Source of the DNA: Microcoleus sp. CAWBG506
GTDB taxonomy: Bacteria > Cyanobacteriota > Cyanobacteriia > Cyanobacteriales > Microcoleaceae
Assembly (NCBI GenBank): GCA_020883125.1
Contig: JAHREW010000017.1
Coordinates: 56,712-120,711, forward strand
Length of the DNA: 64,000 nucleotides
Reading direction: 5' to 3'
The position numbers were made by a program, and so were the translations under genes. The notes beneath the pieces are model-generated. The model worked only from the letters and a program-made list of their open reading frames with translations. It did not search any database and was not told where the DNA came from. Numbering within the stretch: the first letter of the stretch is position 1; each line of letters begins with the position of its first letter. Positions 15,774 to 25,900 of the stretch are shown here, piece after piece.

Positions 15774-16491
15774 GGTTTACCTCCTGTTTTTGTGCAGTTA
15801 GCAAGCCTGGTGGTACGGGCATTCCCATCGCTTCCGTCAATTCCTTTGGTGGGGCCATCCGGCCGGGAATTGACAAATATTTGCCATCCAAAATGTCGTC
15901 TACTACTTTCATTTTGTGGGGTCTGGTGTAGTAGCGGTGGGTAGGTTGCAAGTTACCGCGTTCTTGCATCGAGTCGTTGGCGATTTTTTTCCGCAGTTTG
16001 ATAATTGCGTCAATAATCGCTTCTGGACGCGGGGGACAGCCTGGTATGTACACGTCTACGGGAATCAGTTTGTCAACGCCTCTGACTGCTGTGGGGGAGT
16101 CTACGCTGAACATTCCGCCGGTGATCGTGCACGCGCCCATGGCGATCACGTATTTGGGTTCGGGCATTTGTTCGTACAGCCGCACCAAGATGGGGGCGTA
16201 CTTCATGGTGATCGTGCCGGCAGTGATTAGCAAGTCGGCTTGTCGTGGGCTCGATCGCGGTACTAGGCCAAAGCGATCGAAGTCAAAGCGCGAACCAATC
16301 AAAGCTGCAAATTCGATGAAGCAGCAAGCAGTGCCGTAAAGCAGTGGCCACAGACTCGAAAGTCTCGCCCAATTATAGAGGTCATCCACCGTAGTTAGGA
16401 TGACATTCTCTGATAATTCCGAGGTGACTTCCGGCCGACTCGCGGGGTTGACAATTAGAGGTTTTTGTGATTTGTCAGAACTTAAGACCAT
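15766..16491 (-). CDS. ndhK: NAD(P)H-quinone oxidoreductase subunit K
   Basis: NdhK carries the N2 iron-sulfur cluster of the NDH-1 complex. The Cys ligands are visible in [29 protein letters not shown] and [11 protein letters not shown]. The open frame extends to 16602 inside ndhC, but the natural start is ATG 16491 (MVLSSDKSQ), giving 241 residues, the usual length, and a 10-bp overlap with the end of ndhC. It is the middle gene of the operon. Confidence 0.96.
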   Translation of the reverse strand: MVLSSDKSQKPLIVNPASRPEVTSELSENVILTTVDDLYNWARLSSLWPLLYGTACCFIEFAALIGSRFDFDRFGLVPRSSPRQADLLITAGTITMKYAPILVRLYEQMPEPKYVIAMGACTITGGMFSVDSPTAVRGVDKLIPVDVYIPGCPPRPEAIIDAIIKLRKKIANDSMQERGNLQPTHRYYTRPHKMKVVDDILDGKYLSIPGRMAPPKELTEAMGMPVPPGLLTAQKQEVNRG

Positions 16492-16844
16492 TCCAAGGCT
16501 CCTTTGCGCCATGCATAGACAAGAGCAATAACGAGGATCGTGATAAAAAACAAGGCTTCGATAAAAGCCAACAGTCCTAGCTGGTTGAAAGCAACCGCCC
16601 AAGGATAGAGGAAGACGGTCTCTACATCGAAGATGACGAAGACCAGGGCGAACATATAATATCGGATGTTGAACTGAATCCAGGCTCCGCCGATCGGCTC
16701 GACCCCAGATTCGTAGGTAGTCCGTCGGTCGTAGGGACGACTTTTGGGGCGCAGTACCTTCGCCGCCGTGAGGGCGAGGATAGGGACTAGGCTGGAAATT
16801 AACAGGAAGCCTAAGAAATACTCGTAGCCGCTAAGTGCAAACAC
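16482..16844 (-). CDS. ndhC: NAD(P)H-quinone oxidoreductase subunit 3
   Basis: NdhC is a 120-residue membrane subunit of NDH-1 with three transmembrane helices ([57 protein letters not shown]). The loop [20 protein letters not shown] is characteristic of the family. It is the first gene of ndhC-ndhK-ndhJ. The 161 bp up to the divergent rubA should carry promoters for both the NDH and the photosystem II operons. Confidence 0.97.
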   Translation of the reverse strand: MFALSGYEYFLGFLLISSLVPILALTAAKVLRPKSRPYDRRTTYESGVEPIGGAWIQFNIRYYMFALVFVIFDVETVFLYPWAVAFNQLGLLAFIEALFFITILVIALVYAWRKGALEWS

Positions 16845-17005
16845 GGTGAATAATTACTGCCTCTGTGAAAGGGTTCTGTAACTTGTCTTTACATTATATA
16901 GATTCTGGGTAGCTAAAATTACGAGTTAGTTGAGATTTATCGCCCATGTTCTGCAATAATTTTTAATGTATATTTTAAGATTAGCTAGCCTATTCTTTTC
17001 GATCT

Positions 17006-17341
17006 ATGAGCGATCAAGCCACTGAGACTAAAAACCTCGATCGGCACGAGTGCCGAGCCTGCGGCTACGTCTACAATCCTAAAAAAGGCGATCCTAAAAA
17101 TGCAATTGCCCCCGGCACTGCTTTTACAGATGTGACCCCGACTTGGGTGTGTCCTGTTTGCGGGGCGCGCAAGTCGATGTTTCAAAATCTCGGTCAGATG
17201 GAAGGAGCGTCTGGATTTAAGGAAAATCAGCGCTACGGCGTCGGCGTCAATGGCATGACCGAAGGTCAGAAAAGTTTACTGATTTTTGGCGGCTTGGTCG
17301 TTGGTTTCTTGTTTTTACTTAGTATGTATGGTTTGCAGTAA
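17006..17341 (+). CDS. rubA: Membrane-anchored rubredoxin RubA
   Basis: This 111-residue protein has a rubredoxin domain (CRACGYVYNP near residues 17-26 and CPVCGARK near 50-57, four Cys for one iron) and a C-terminal membrane anchor (LLIFGGLVVGFLFLLSMYG). RubA is needed for assembly of the photosystem II reaction centre. It heads the conserved order rubA-ycf48-psbEFLJ. Its stop codon overlaps the start of ycf48 by 14 bp, which supports translational coupling. Confidence 0.95.
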   Translation: MSDQATETKNLDRHECRACGYVYNPKKGDPKNAIAPGTAFTDVTPTWVCPVCGARKSMFQNLGQMEGASGFKENQRYGVGVNGMTEGQKSLLIFGGLVVGFLFLLSMYGLQ

Positions 17342-18341
17342 GACGATTGTGAGATTTTGGCAACGAATTGTAATTTTATTGAGTGCGGCACTCATCTGTG
17401 CCAGTTGCAGCACGATTGGTTCTGTGAGTTACAACCCTTGGCAGGTAATTTCCTTGCCGACTGAAGCTAATTTGCAGGATATTGCCTTTGCGGGCAACGA
17501 TCAGCACGGCTGGGTGGTGGGTTCTGAAGCTACTCTGTTTGAAACTGTTGACGGCGGTACGAATTGGAAGCCGATCGCCCTGGATATCGACGATACCAGG
17601 TCGCGTTTTTCATCGGTGAGTTTTTCGGGTTCCGAAGGCTGGATAGTCGGTCAGCCTTCAGTTTTGCTCCACACAGATGATGAGGGCAAATCTTGGACTC
17701 GGATTGCTTTGAGTTCTCAGTTACCGGGTTCTCCCAGTACGATCGCCGCCCAGGGCCCAAACTCGGCAGAAATGACGACGGATGTGGGGGCGATTTACCG
17801 GACGAATGACGCTGGCAAAAATTGGAAAGCTGTTGTTCAGGATTCCTTTGGAGTCGTTCGCAATATCAACCGTTCTGAAAATGGACAGTATGTGGCGGTT
17901 TCCTCAAAGGGAAATTTCTATTCTGTCTGGAAACCAGGACAAAATACTTGGGAACCTCACAACCGCAACAGTTCTCGTCGCTTGCAAAATATGGGCTTTA
18001 CCAAGGACGGGCGTTTGTGGATGATCGCCCGTGGTGGTCAAATTCAGTTTAGTGATCCATCAGAAGCCGAAGGTTGGGGAAAACCGTTTTTTCCCGATCG
18101 CAAAGCGAGTTGGGGTTTGCTAGATATGGCTTACCGGACTGATAATGAAGTTTGGGTAGCCGGCGGCGGCGGCAATTTGCTGTGCAGTTTGGATGGCGGG
18201 AAAACTTGGCAAAAAGACCGCGAAGTAGAAGATGTTCCTGCTAATTTTTACAGGATTGTCTTTATGGGCCCAGAACGCGGATTTGTGATCGGCGCGAACG
18301 GTACTCTACTTAAATATCAAGGTTCCGCGCAAGCTGCTTGA
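17328..18341 (+). CDS. ycf48: Photosystem II assembly factor Ycf48 (HCF136 family)
   Basis: Ycf48 is a seven-bladed beta-propeller protein on the lumenal side that binds precursor D1 during photosystem II assembly and repair. The start at ATG 17328 overlaps rubA and gives 337 residues. The N-terminus is a lipoprotein-type signal (IVILLSAALICASCSTIG), with the mature Cys followed by Ser/Thr. Repeated propeller signatures are visible: GWVVGSEATLFETVDGGTNW, GWIVGQPSVLLHTDDEGKSW, VWVAGGGGNLLCSLDGGKTW. The open frame reaches back to 17286, but that would mostly overlap rubA. Confidence 0.95.
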   Translation: MVCSKTIVRFWQRIVILLSAALICASCSTIGSVSYNPWQVISLPTEANLQDIAFAGNDQHGWVVGSEATLFETVDGGTNWKPIALDIDDTRSRFSSVSFSGSEGWIVGQPSVLLHTDDEGKSWTRIALSSQLPGSPSTIAAQGPNSAEMTTDVGAIYRTNDAGKNWKAVVQDSFGVVRNINRSENGQYVAVSSKGNFYSVWKPGQNTWEPHNRNSSRRLQNMGFTKDGRLWMIARGGQIQFSDPSEAEGWGKPFFPDRKASWGLLDMAYRTDNEVWVAGGGGNLLCSLDGGKTWQKDREVEDVPANFYRIVFMGPERGFVIGANGTLLKYQGSAQAA

Positions 18342-18394
18342 TAGTAGAATAGTGATAGAGATTGTCTGTCGATTTGTTGAAAGGAGAATTTGAG

Positions 18395-18643
18395 ATGGCC
18401 GGTACAACTGGAGAACGTCCCTTTGGTGACATTATTACAAGTATCCGTTATTGGGTAATTCACAGCATCACCATTCCAGCTTTGTTTGTGGCTGGATGGC
18501 TGTTTGTGCAGACTGGTTTGGCCTATGATGCTTTTGGCACTCCTCGCCCTAACCAGTATTTCACCCCGCAACGAGAAGAAGTGCCGATTATTTCGGATCG
18601 CTTTGAAGCTAAAAAACAAGTAGATCAGTTCATTGCCAAGTAA
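18395..18643 (+). CDS. psbE: Cytochrome b559 subunit alpha
   Basis: This is the 82-residue alpha subunit of photosystem II cytochrome b559. The haem-ligand His is in [20 protein letters not shown], within the single transmembrane helix, followed by the lumenal [21 protein letters not shown] upstream of ATG 18395 is a good ribosome binding site. It lies 53 bp after ycf48. Confidence 0.97.
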   Translation: MAGTTGERPFGDIITSIRYWVIHSITIPALFVAGWLFVQTGLAYDAFGTPRPNQYFTPQREEVPIISDRFEAKKQVDQFIAK

Positions 18644-18664
18644 TTTAACAAGGAGTTAGAAAAA

Positions 18665-18802
18665 ATGACTGGCAGAACCCCAAACAATGAGCCGATTTCC
18701 TATCCGATTTTTACGGTGCGGTGGTTGGCAGTTCATACTTTAGGTGTCCCAACTCTTTTCTTTTTGGGCGCGATCGCAGCAATGCAATTTATTCAACGAT
18801 AG
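18665..18802 (+). CDS. psbF: Cytochrome b559 subunit beta
   Basis: This 45-residue protein has one transmembrane helix with the haem-ligand His in [20 protein letters not shown], and ends AAMQFIQR. It forms the cytochrome b559 heterodimer with PsbE. AAGGAG precedes the start, 21 bp after the psbE stop codon. Confidence 0.97.
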   Translation: MTGRTPNNEPISYPIFTVRWLAVHTLGVPTLFFLGAIAAMQFIQR

Positions 18803-18815
18803 ATAGGAGTTTACC

Positions 18816-18938
18816 ATGCCTGAGCGCCTTCCTAATCCCAATGAGCAGCCTGTTGAATTAAACCGGACTTCTCTTTATTTGGGTTTGTTAATGATTTTTA
18901 CCTTGGGTATTTTGTTCTCCAGTTATTTCTTTAATTAA
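18816..18938 (+). CDS. psbL: Photosystem II protein PsbL
   Basis: This 40-residue protein starts [20 protein letters not shown] and has one transmembrane helix ending FSSYFFN, a typical PsbL. It lies near the quinone sites of photosystem II. TAGGAG precedes the start, 13 bp after the psbF stop codon. Confidence 0.97.
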   Translation: MPERLPNPNEQPVELNRTSLYLGLLMIFTLGILFSSYFFN

Positions 18939-19074
18939 CTGGTGTTTGAATTTGATGTCGATTAAAGGCAGTTTGACAAGGCCTGTAAGAATTACCATTT
19001 GGTAGTTTCTTGATAATCCCTGCCCCCAAAAGCCGGGAAGTCTTAATTAGTTGTGAATTAGTGAGGTTATGGCT

Positions 19075-19194
19075 ATGTCTAGTGGTGGCAGAATTCCTTT
19101 GTGGCTCGTAGCTACTGTAGCTGGCCTCGGTGCTCTAAGCATTTTGGCTCTTTTCTTCTACGGTGCTTATGCCGGTTTAGGTTCTTCGATGTAA
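19075..19194 (+). CDS. psbJ: Photosystem II protein PsbJ
   Basis: This 39-residue protein ([17 protein letters not shown], helix, [11 protein letters not shown]) is PsbJ, which affects electron flow from QA to the plastoquinone pool. ATG 19069 is also in frame, but GAGG at 19063-19066 is spaced properly only for ATG 19075. The gap of 136 bp to psbL is larger than between the other genes and contains a small ACCATTTGGT inverted repeat. Confidence 0.95.
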   Translation: MSSGGRIPLWLVATVAGLGALSILALFFYGAYAGLGSSM

Positions 19195-19221
19195 GGAGAA
19201 TCCGACGTACTTTATGCGTCT

Positions 19222-19256
19222 AACCCCCCTTGTTTAAGCAAGGGGGGTTTTATTTA
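19222..19256 (+). terminator. Rho-independent-type terminator of the psb operon
   Basis: AACCCCCCTTG and CAAGGGGGGTT form a stem around a short TTTAAG loop, followed by TTATTTAT, 28 bp after the psbJ stop codon. Confidence 0.85.
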
Positions 19257-19277
19257 TCAGAAAATTGGGTAATATTA

Positions 19278-19401
19278 TAGCAACTGCCAAGGCGATTAGG
19301 GCAGATTTTGTAGGGGCGGGTTCACCGATATCTTTCATCGGTATAGACAAATTCTATAAACCCGCCCCCACCCCACGACTTAACCACCCTGGCGGTTGCT
19401 A
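19278..19401 (-). mobile_element. 124-bp MITE-like element, copy 3
   Basis: This copy is identical in sequence to those at 45624-45747 and 54932-55055, and is in reverse orientation to copies 1, 2 and 5. TA flanks lie at 19276-19277 and 19402-19403. It is intergenic, just after the psb terminator. In this orientation one plus-strand frame is open across the whole element. Confidence 0.87.
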
Positions 19402-19425
19402 TAATTCCGGTTTTATCGGAATTAT

Positions 19426-19490
19426 TAAACCACAGAGGACACAGAGGACACAGAGAAAGAGAAGAGAGAAATAATAATTCCGATGTCAAC
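19426..19490 (+). repeat. ACCACAGAGGACACAGAG repeat, copy 1
   Basis: The sequence ACCACAGAGGACACAGAG continues into AAAGAGAAGAGAG and AATAATTCC. Related copies lie at 48472-48545 on the same strand and at 52746-52796, 59066-59126 and 62328-62386 on the other. Confidence 0.7.
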
Positions 19491-19547
19491 GGATTTGATA
19501 TAAAAACCCCGTTTTTCAATAGGGCTTTCCCTCTATCATTGTCGATC

Positions 19548-21578
19548 TTAAAAACTAAACTGCGTCCGCAAATTGCCCACAAAAATAGTCGGATTGTTGT
19601 CAAAATTATTGGCATTACCAATCACATAAAATGCCGGCACAATCGAAATATTGTCCGTAAGTGGCAAATAATAATTTGCTTCAAATTCATACTGAGTACC
19701 TCCATTGCCGCCCCCAGAAACTAGAAATCTGCGACCGCCTGTAACATCGAAGGGTACTAAAAATGACATCGTAAACAAAGCCCCTTTTTTGATTAAATCG
19801 GGAAACGCTACTCCTAACTGATAAGATTGAGTTTTAATCGTGCCATCAGGTCGATTAGTTCGGGGAAATATATTGGTTTCGCCGTAGCCATAGCGACCGA
19901 ACAGACCGAAACGGCGACTGACAGACCAATCGAAATTGAAACTAAAAGTATTCGCAGTAGCATCGCCAACTCTCCCGCCGAAACCGTCATCGGCCAAACC
20001 ATTAATCGGTCTACCAACCGGGGCACCAATTAGTCCGCCTATTTGTCGAATGTTGGAACGAGAGTAGAGAAATCGCAAATTTGCCCGATCGCTCGGACTA
20101 AAGGTTAACTCAACTGTACTCGTATTCGTCGCATTAAACAAGCCTTGAGATGGATTAGAAGCTGAGTTAAAGACCGAAGAAGGTAAAAATTCCATACTCT
20201 CCCCCAAATAACCAAAACCCAGTTTAAATTGGCGACTCAGTTCCCACAACGCCAAAGCACCAGCACCGCGTTTAGTAGCAGTTAACAACGTGCTATTGTT
20301 AGAATTAAAGCTACTTGCACCATCCACAAAAAAGTTGAATTTATTGTTGTCAAAGTACCGATAGAAATTAATTCTGGGACCGATTACTACTTGCAAGTTG
20401 TTAGTAACGGGAAACCGATAGGAAAGTTCTAGCAGGATTACTTCATTAGGATTGCTTCCTGCTGTTTGATCCAGAAACGGAGTTCCAAATGTATTGAACA
20501 AACCCGCAGAAGTAAATTGATTGGCTGGGGAATTGCCATTACCAACTGCTAATTGTGTTATCAACTGGTCTTTACCAGTAAAGGAAGTATTCAAAGTCAA
20601 CCAAACTAACTGACTGAAAGTAACTTCTGGGTTGTCTACTTTCTGCACAATTGGTCTATTTGTAACTGGGTCTCTTCCGGCGGGACGAATCGGTAAAGCA
20701 GCTTTTTGGTCGGTAGTTTCTACTCTAATTTTATCATTTGCCCAAGCTCCAGTCACGTTGAACCAGGCAAATCCACTGAGTTTAGTTGTAGTCGAAAATT
20801 GGTTGGCTTCTAGTTCGGAAGTACGTGCTTCTAAAGCATCAACTCGTCCCCTTAATGTTGCTAATTCGGCGGCAAAGTCTTCTTGCAATTTTTGGAGGGC
20901 AAGTAAATCTTCTTTCTTGACTAAATTCGCGGTTGATGTACCAATTTGTTTGGTGATTTGGTCTAAGCAGGCGTTTAATCCCGCAGCAAATTCGTAGCGA
21001 GTCATGGCCCGGTTGCCACGGAATGTGCCATCGGGATATCCCGCAATACAGCCGTATCTTTCTACCAAGGATTGTAAGGCGCCAAAAGCCCAGTCTGTTG
21101 GTCGCACGTCAGAGAGTTGGGAAACAGATGTGACTTGTGCTGCGTCTTGTTGTATGCTGAGTTCATCAGCGCTGCTAGTCTCGCTGTTAATATCAGCAAC
21201 TGCGCCAACTTCAGAAACTTTTTGAGACTGAGGAAAGTTTGTAGTTTCTAACTCTTTTGGGGGCAATTCACGGATTGTCCCCATTATTTTGGGTTCTATG
21301 GTTGTGACTGTCTCTGCGGTCTGTGTTGGTGCTAAAGTGCGATCGACTACCGAGTCAATCTCTGTAATTGTCCCCCTAAACTGGGATGGTTCAAACTCAA
21401 GGGCTTTCTGGGTTTGCTCTGAGGAAATCCCCTTGACGCTACTACTTTCTAGCGCAAGTTCTGGATTTGAGTTATCCTGAACTTGAGCAATTGTGGCGAT
21501 CGGACTCAAAGGCACTGCGAGACCAGAAATCAATAAAGACAACCACAAAACTGGAAACGAATTTGTATTGTTCGCCAT
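19548..21578 (-). CDS. Outer-membrane porin with SLH domain (SomA / iron-uptake porin type)
   Basis: With the start at ATG 21578 the protein has 676 residues: a signal peptide (FPVLWLSLLISGLAVPLSPI), a polar linker, one S-layer-homology domain (DVRPTDWAFGALQSLVERYG, then GYPDGTFRGNRAMTRYEFAA), a short coiled coil (LQEDFAAELATLRGRVDALE) and a C-terminal OprB-type beta barrel ending in the aromatic GNLRTQFSF. In cyanobacteria the SLH domain ties the porin to peptidoglycan, and the barrel passes ions and small solutes, including iron. The track of GTG codons upstream of ATG 21578 makes a start a few codons earlier possible. Confidence 0.9.
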   Translation of the reverse strand: MANNTNSFPVLWLSLLISGLAVPLSPIATIAQVQDNSNPELALESSSVKGISSEQTQKALEFEPSQFRGTITEIDSVVDRTLAPTQTAETVTTIEPKIMGTIRELPPKELETTNFPQSQKVSEVGAVADINSETSSADELSIQQDAAQVTSVSQLSDVRPTDWAFGALQSLVERYGCIAGYPDGTFRGNRAMTRYEFAAGLNACLDQITKQIGTSTANLVKKEDLLALQKLQEDFAAELATLRGRVDALEARTSELEANQFSTTTKLSGFAWFNVTGAWANDKIRVETTDQKAALPIRPAGRDPVTNRPIVQKVDNPEVTFSQLVWLTLNTSFTGKDQLITQLAVGNGNSPANQFTSAGLFNTFGTPFLDQTAGSNPNEVILLELSYRFPVTNNLQVVIGPRINFYRYFDNNKFNFFVDGASSFNSNNSTLLTATKRGAGALALWELSRQFKLGFGYLGESMEFLPSSVFNSASNPSQGLFNATNTSTVELTFSPSDRANLRFLYSRSNIRQIGGLIGAPVGRPINGLADDGFGGRVGDATANTFSFNFDWSVSRRFGLFGRYGYGETNIFPRTNRPDGTIKTQSYQLGVAFPDLIKKGALFTMSFLVPFDVTGGRRFLVSGGGNGGTQYEFEANYYLPLTDNISIVPAFYVIGNANNFDNNPTIFVGNLRTQFSF

Positions 21579-21929
21579 CACACTCACACCACTTATCAGA
21601 AATTTAGAAAGTTTAACTTAACAGGAAATGGGCAATCCTACTAAAAAAACCAGATTTTTAAGCAAATTTAGGGAATTATAGCAGTCGCCAAGGCTTTTAC
21701 TATAAGTCAAGGTAATTTTTACTTAAAATTTATTATTGTAATATATTTTAATATAAATTCTCTCATTGCTAACGCCCGGACTTATTGAATCAGTTCGGGC
21801 GCTGGATATTTTATATTTTAGCGTCGCGCCGTCAAATTGTTTCGCTAATTTTTTTTCTAAAAGAAAGCGAAAAATTCTCTCTCTGTGTTCGCTCCCTGTT
21901 TCCCGTCTACCCTGGCTCCAAGAGACTGC
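21579..21929. other. AT-rich intergenic region with a decayed repeat end
   Basis: No gene is visible. TATAGCAGTCGCCAAGGC at about 21677-21694 resembles one end of the 124-bp element (TATAGCAACTGCCAAGGC), without a matching second end, so it looks like a remnant or solo end. The rest is AT-rich and should hold the porin promoter. Confidence 0.5.
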
Positions 21930-22289
21930 TCAACACCTGTTAGCAATTCTCGCGCCCACGCCCAAATTCCAACTTTGACTAGGAAGGCGGTGGTCTATCT
22001 TGTGATAGCTGTGGAGGACATCACTAATCCCTGTGTGAATTAAGTTTTCTATATGGATCAACTGTTCGGAAGAACATCGCACCTGGACGGTTTTATGTGA
22101 CATCGCATCCGAGGGTGGGAGCGCGGTATAGGTATTGGGAATGCGACTGAGTACATAAGCAATTAAATCCTGTCTCAAGCCACAAGGTGCAAAAGCTTCT
22201 TGGTAGGGATATCTGGGATAAGAATCCAAGATATTTTCCACTTCTTCTGTGACTACGGCCAAGGTAAGATTGACAAGAGTTTTATTCAT
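21930..22289 (-). CDS. ComFB-family protein
   Basis: The sequence from ATG 22289 (MNKTLVNLTLAVVTEEVENI) followed by SYPRYPYQEAF and LRQDLIAYVLSRIPNTYTAL matches the late-competence ComFB domain. ComFB proteins of cyanobacteria bind cyclic dinucleotides and influence competence and motility. The tail after residue 75 is polar and unusual. The open frame reaches ATG 22388, but the additional N-terminal residues lack resemblance to the family, so the shorter start is preferred with moderate confidence. It lies downstream of the receiver protein and phytochrome genes on the same strand. Confidence 0.75.
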   Translation of the reverse strand: MNKTLVNLTLAVVTEEVENILDSYPRYPYQEAFAPCGLRQDLIAYVLSRIPNTYTALPPSDAMSHKTVQVRCSSEQLIHIENLIHTGISDVLHSYHKIDHRLPSQSWNLGVGARIANRC

Positions 22290-22547
22290 TTTCCCAGTTC
22301 CTAAACACTGATTAACTAATATGCAGCCTAAATTAAGCTTAAATATCCCTGTTATTTCTGAGTCCTCTAGGAGTTTACAAAAATTCATGTCGTAGCTATG
22401 GGCAATCGCTGAGTCTTATAAGTAGGTTTGTAACTGCGATCGATATTCCATGGAAGACCTTGGATTAAACATTATCTGAGGAATGTGAGGAAATTATGAA
22501 GGAAAACATTTTGGTGGTATCATGATTCGGGATTTCCAGCCAAATAC

Positions 22548-22922
22548 TTACCACCGCAAAATTTCCGCTACTTGCTGTGCTAATTTCAAAGGGTCAAAAG
22601 GCTTAGCAATCACTCCCGCTACCCCCAAATCAGCAAATTCGCTCAAATCTAGAGCCTGTACCTTCGCAGTTAGGAAAATCACCGGAATCATCCGAGTAGC
22701 CGCATTATTTTGCAACAAACTAAAGAGAGTAAGTCCGTCCATATCCGGCATCATCACATCTAGCAAAATAGCGTCAGGGAGTTGCGTTTGGGCTACAAGC
22801 AATCCTTCGTTGCCATTGCGGGCAATCACCACTGCCCAACCGCCTAAATGTTCTAAACAAGCCTCAATGACGCTACAGAGATTTTTTTCATCATCAATAA
22901 CTAGAATCTGCTTTGGTGACAT
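22548..22922 (-). CDS. Single-domain response regulator (receiver)
   Basis: This 124-residue CheY-like receiver has the acidic pair in ILVIDDEKN, the phospho-acceptor Asp in AILLDVMMPDMDG (near residue 54), the conserved Thr in VIFLTAK and Lys in IAKPFDPL. It has no output domain. It starts 35 bp downstream of the phytochrome kinase stop codon and is very likely its co-transcribed partner, as Rcp1 is for Cph1. The output would be protein-protein interaction, for example with motility machinery. Confidence 0.93.
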   Translation of the reverse strand: MSPKQILVIDDEKNLCSVIEACLEHLGGWAVVIARNGNEGLLVAQTQLPDAILLDVMMPDMDGLTLFSLLQNNAATRMIPVIFLTAKVQALDLSEFADLGVAGVIAKPFDPLKLAQQVAEILRW

Positions 22923-22957
22923 AAATTAAGACTCAAAAGGTTAAATATAGCAGATTT

Positions 22958-25900
22958 TTATTCCCGCCCGTGTTCCAAGGAGGGTGCAGGGAGTGTGAAA
23001 TAGAAACTGCTTCCCTCTCCCACCACACTTTCAGCCCAAATTCTGCCACCATGCTGTTGCACGATGCTGCGACAGATAGCCAAACCTAAACCAGTGCCTC
23101 CTTTTTGGCGAGAATCAGAAGCATCCACCTGTTGAAACCGCCCAAATATATTCTCTAATTTATCAGCAGGAATACCGCGCCCTGAATCCTTGACTTGACA
23201 TAAAACCCGATCGCCAAAATCTTCAACGCTAACAGTTACGGTACTCAGTGCCGGTGAAAATTTAATTGCATTGCTAAGTAAATTTATCAGCATCTGAACG
23301 ATCCTATCTCGTTCCGCCCAAATTTGCGCTGAACTAGATAAAATCGACAAATTAATGTTACTTTCATCAGCTAAAGCTTGTACACTTTTCACCGACTCCT
23401 GTATCAAATCAGCAGCATCATACCACTGCTTATGTAGGGTAACTTGACTGGAATCTAGCCTTTCTAAGTCGAGAATATCATTTACTAAACGCACTAAGCG
23501 TTCGGTATCGTTTTTCGCAATTTCTAACATCTGTTTGGCCGTTTCCGGCTGATTTTTTAGCACTCCAGCAGCTAGCAAACCCAAGGAGCCGCGAATGGAG
23601 GTAAGAGGGGTTCGGAGTTCGTGGCTGACGATGGAAATAAACTCATTTTTCATTTTGTCAATTTCCTGACTTTCGGTAATATCTATGGCAGTGCCGACGT
23701 GACCAATTAGTTGACTTTCCTGGGAAATAATAGGGGCTGTTTTAACTCGACAAAAGCGGATTGTGCCATCGGGGCGGATGTGACGGAACTCGCAGGCAAA
23801 TTCGCGATCGAGTGATTGTGCAGCAGACCACAATGATAAAATGCGTTTGATGTCTTGTGGGTGTACAAACTTCATCCAGCCTTCCCCTAAAGATTCTACC
23901 AAGGTGAAACCAAAAATTGCTTGAAAGCGGGGATTAGCATAGATAAATTTCCCCTCAGCATCAATTTTAAAAATGCCTACGGGAGAACTCTCGCTGAGAG
24001 ATCGAAATAAAGCTTCGCTTTGCCGGACTTCGGCTTGAGATTTTTCGAGTTCTAAAGTTCGTTCCCAAACTCGTATTTCTAACTCTTCGTTGAGTTGTTG
24101 GAGGGCGTTTTCAGCTTCTTTTTGTCCGCTAATATCGCGCTGCACAGCCACCCAATGGGTAAACCAACCAGTTTCGTCAGCAATGGGAACAATACTCAAT
24201 TCTACCCAAAATTCTGTGCCATCTTTGCGATAGTTGATTAAGTCTACCCGCACTGGTTGCCAATTGCTCAAAGCTGTCCGAATGCGCTCTAGACTTGCCC
24301 GGTCTGTTTTTTCTCCTTGCAAAATACGGGGAGTTTTGCCGATGACTTCTTCTAAAGTATATCCACTGAGCCGGGTAAAGGCAGGATTGACATACAGAAT
24401 CCGCGGGCCTGGTTCGTCAATGGGTCCAGCTTCGGTAATTAAAACAGCATCATTAGTGGTGGTGACAACGGATTCTAGTAGGCGCAATTGTAATTCTTTG
24501 GCTTTGCGATCGCTAATTTCTATGACTGTTCCCACCATCCGCACCGCTTCGCCTTCTTCACTGTAAAAAAATTTGCCCCTCGCCTCAATCCAGTGAATGC
24601 TAGCATCAGACCAAAGCACCCGGTATTCTTGAACGTAATCTTGGCGATCGCTTCGTGCCACAGCTATACTATTTCTGACCTCTTTTAAATCTTCGGGGTG
24701 AATGCAGTCTGCCCAATTTTTGCAACTTCCGTCAAAAGTTCCGGGTGCTAATCCAAACAATTGTTCGTGTTCCCTCGACAAAGTAATATGATTTTTCTGC
24801 AAATCCCAGTCCCAAAAACCCATGTTTGTAGCAGACAAAGCTAGGGTTAATTGCTGATTTATTCTCCGCAACTCTATTCCGACAAGAGTCACTCTCAATT
24901 CTAGGGCGATCGCGATTTCGCACTGCTTCCAAGGTAAAGATTTTAACCTCACAGTTTGTTGCCACAATTCAAAGGAATTGCGAGGAGATAAACTGCTAGT
25001 AGCAGACTCCGATTCCAGCGTTGAGTTCAGTTTACCCGCCCAGTTGACATTTTGAATTACTTCAGGACGAAACCACAAAATATAATGCTTTTGCATCTGA
25101 GATATCGCCATCACCAACAAGCCACTAGCAACTTCTTTAAAATCTTCGGATTTTGGATATATTTTTGGCAAGGAATCTGTATGAAAAATATCATTATTTA
25201 ATTGAGTTTTTACCCAGGTAATTAACTCTTGAATATCTGCCACTTCCGGGGTTTTGCCGATGGGTGTTAAATTTTCCTTGGCACATACAACAGCACCACT
25301 AGCACCAACTAATTCTAGCAAGCGTTCTTTATGTTGGAGTAAACCGTCAGCAAAACGATTTTCCTGAGAAATATCTTCTGTAAATTTAGCCAAAGTTGAT
25401 TTTAAATAAGCTTCATATTCCCGGTCTTCACTATCTTTTTTTACGCTGAGTTCTAAAGCAATAATTTTTGCAACCTGTTCGCAAGCATTGCGTACTTCAT
25501 AGCTGATATATTTGGGTTCTTGGTGGTGACAAGCGATTAATCCCCACAGCTTTTTATCCTTGATTATACTCATCGTCAAGCTAGCAGCAACACCCATCTT
25601 TTTGAGATATTCAATGTGGCAATGCGACACGCTTCGCAAACTACTAAAACTCAAATCTAGGGGCTGATTATTCAATGAATTATCGGCGGAAATTATTTCT
25701 ACAGGCTGAAAGTTGATATCAGGAATAAACCTAATTAAATTATGGGTAGCGAGGTGTCTTGCTAGCTGAGGAATATCCGTATCTGGATAGTGCAATCCCA
25801 ATAAAGGGTTCAAACTGTCTACTTTGTCTTCAGCCACAACTTCCCCTGCATCTACCGTATCAAACTGATAGATTATCACTCTGTCAAATCCGATAATTTT

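Noticed and set aside
19265..19474. A 69-codon frame over the intergenic copy of the 124-bp element
   Set aside because: It is the element's own open frame joined to flanking repeats, with no ribosome binding site or conserved protein.
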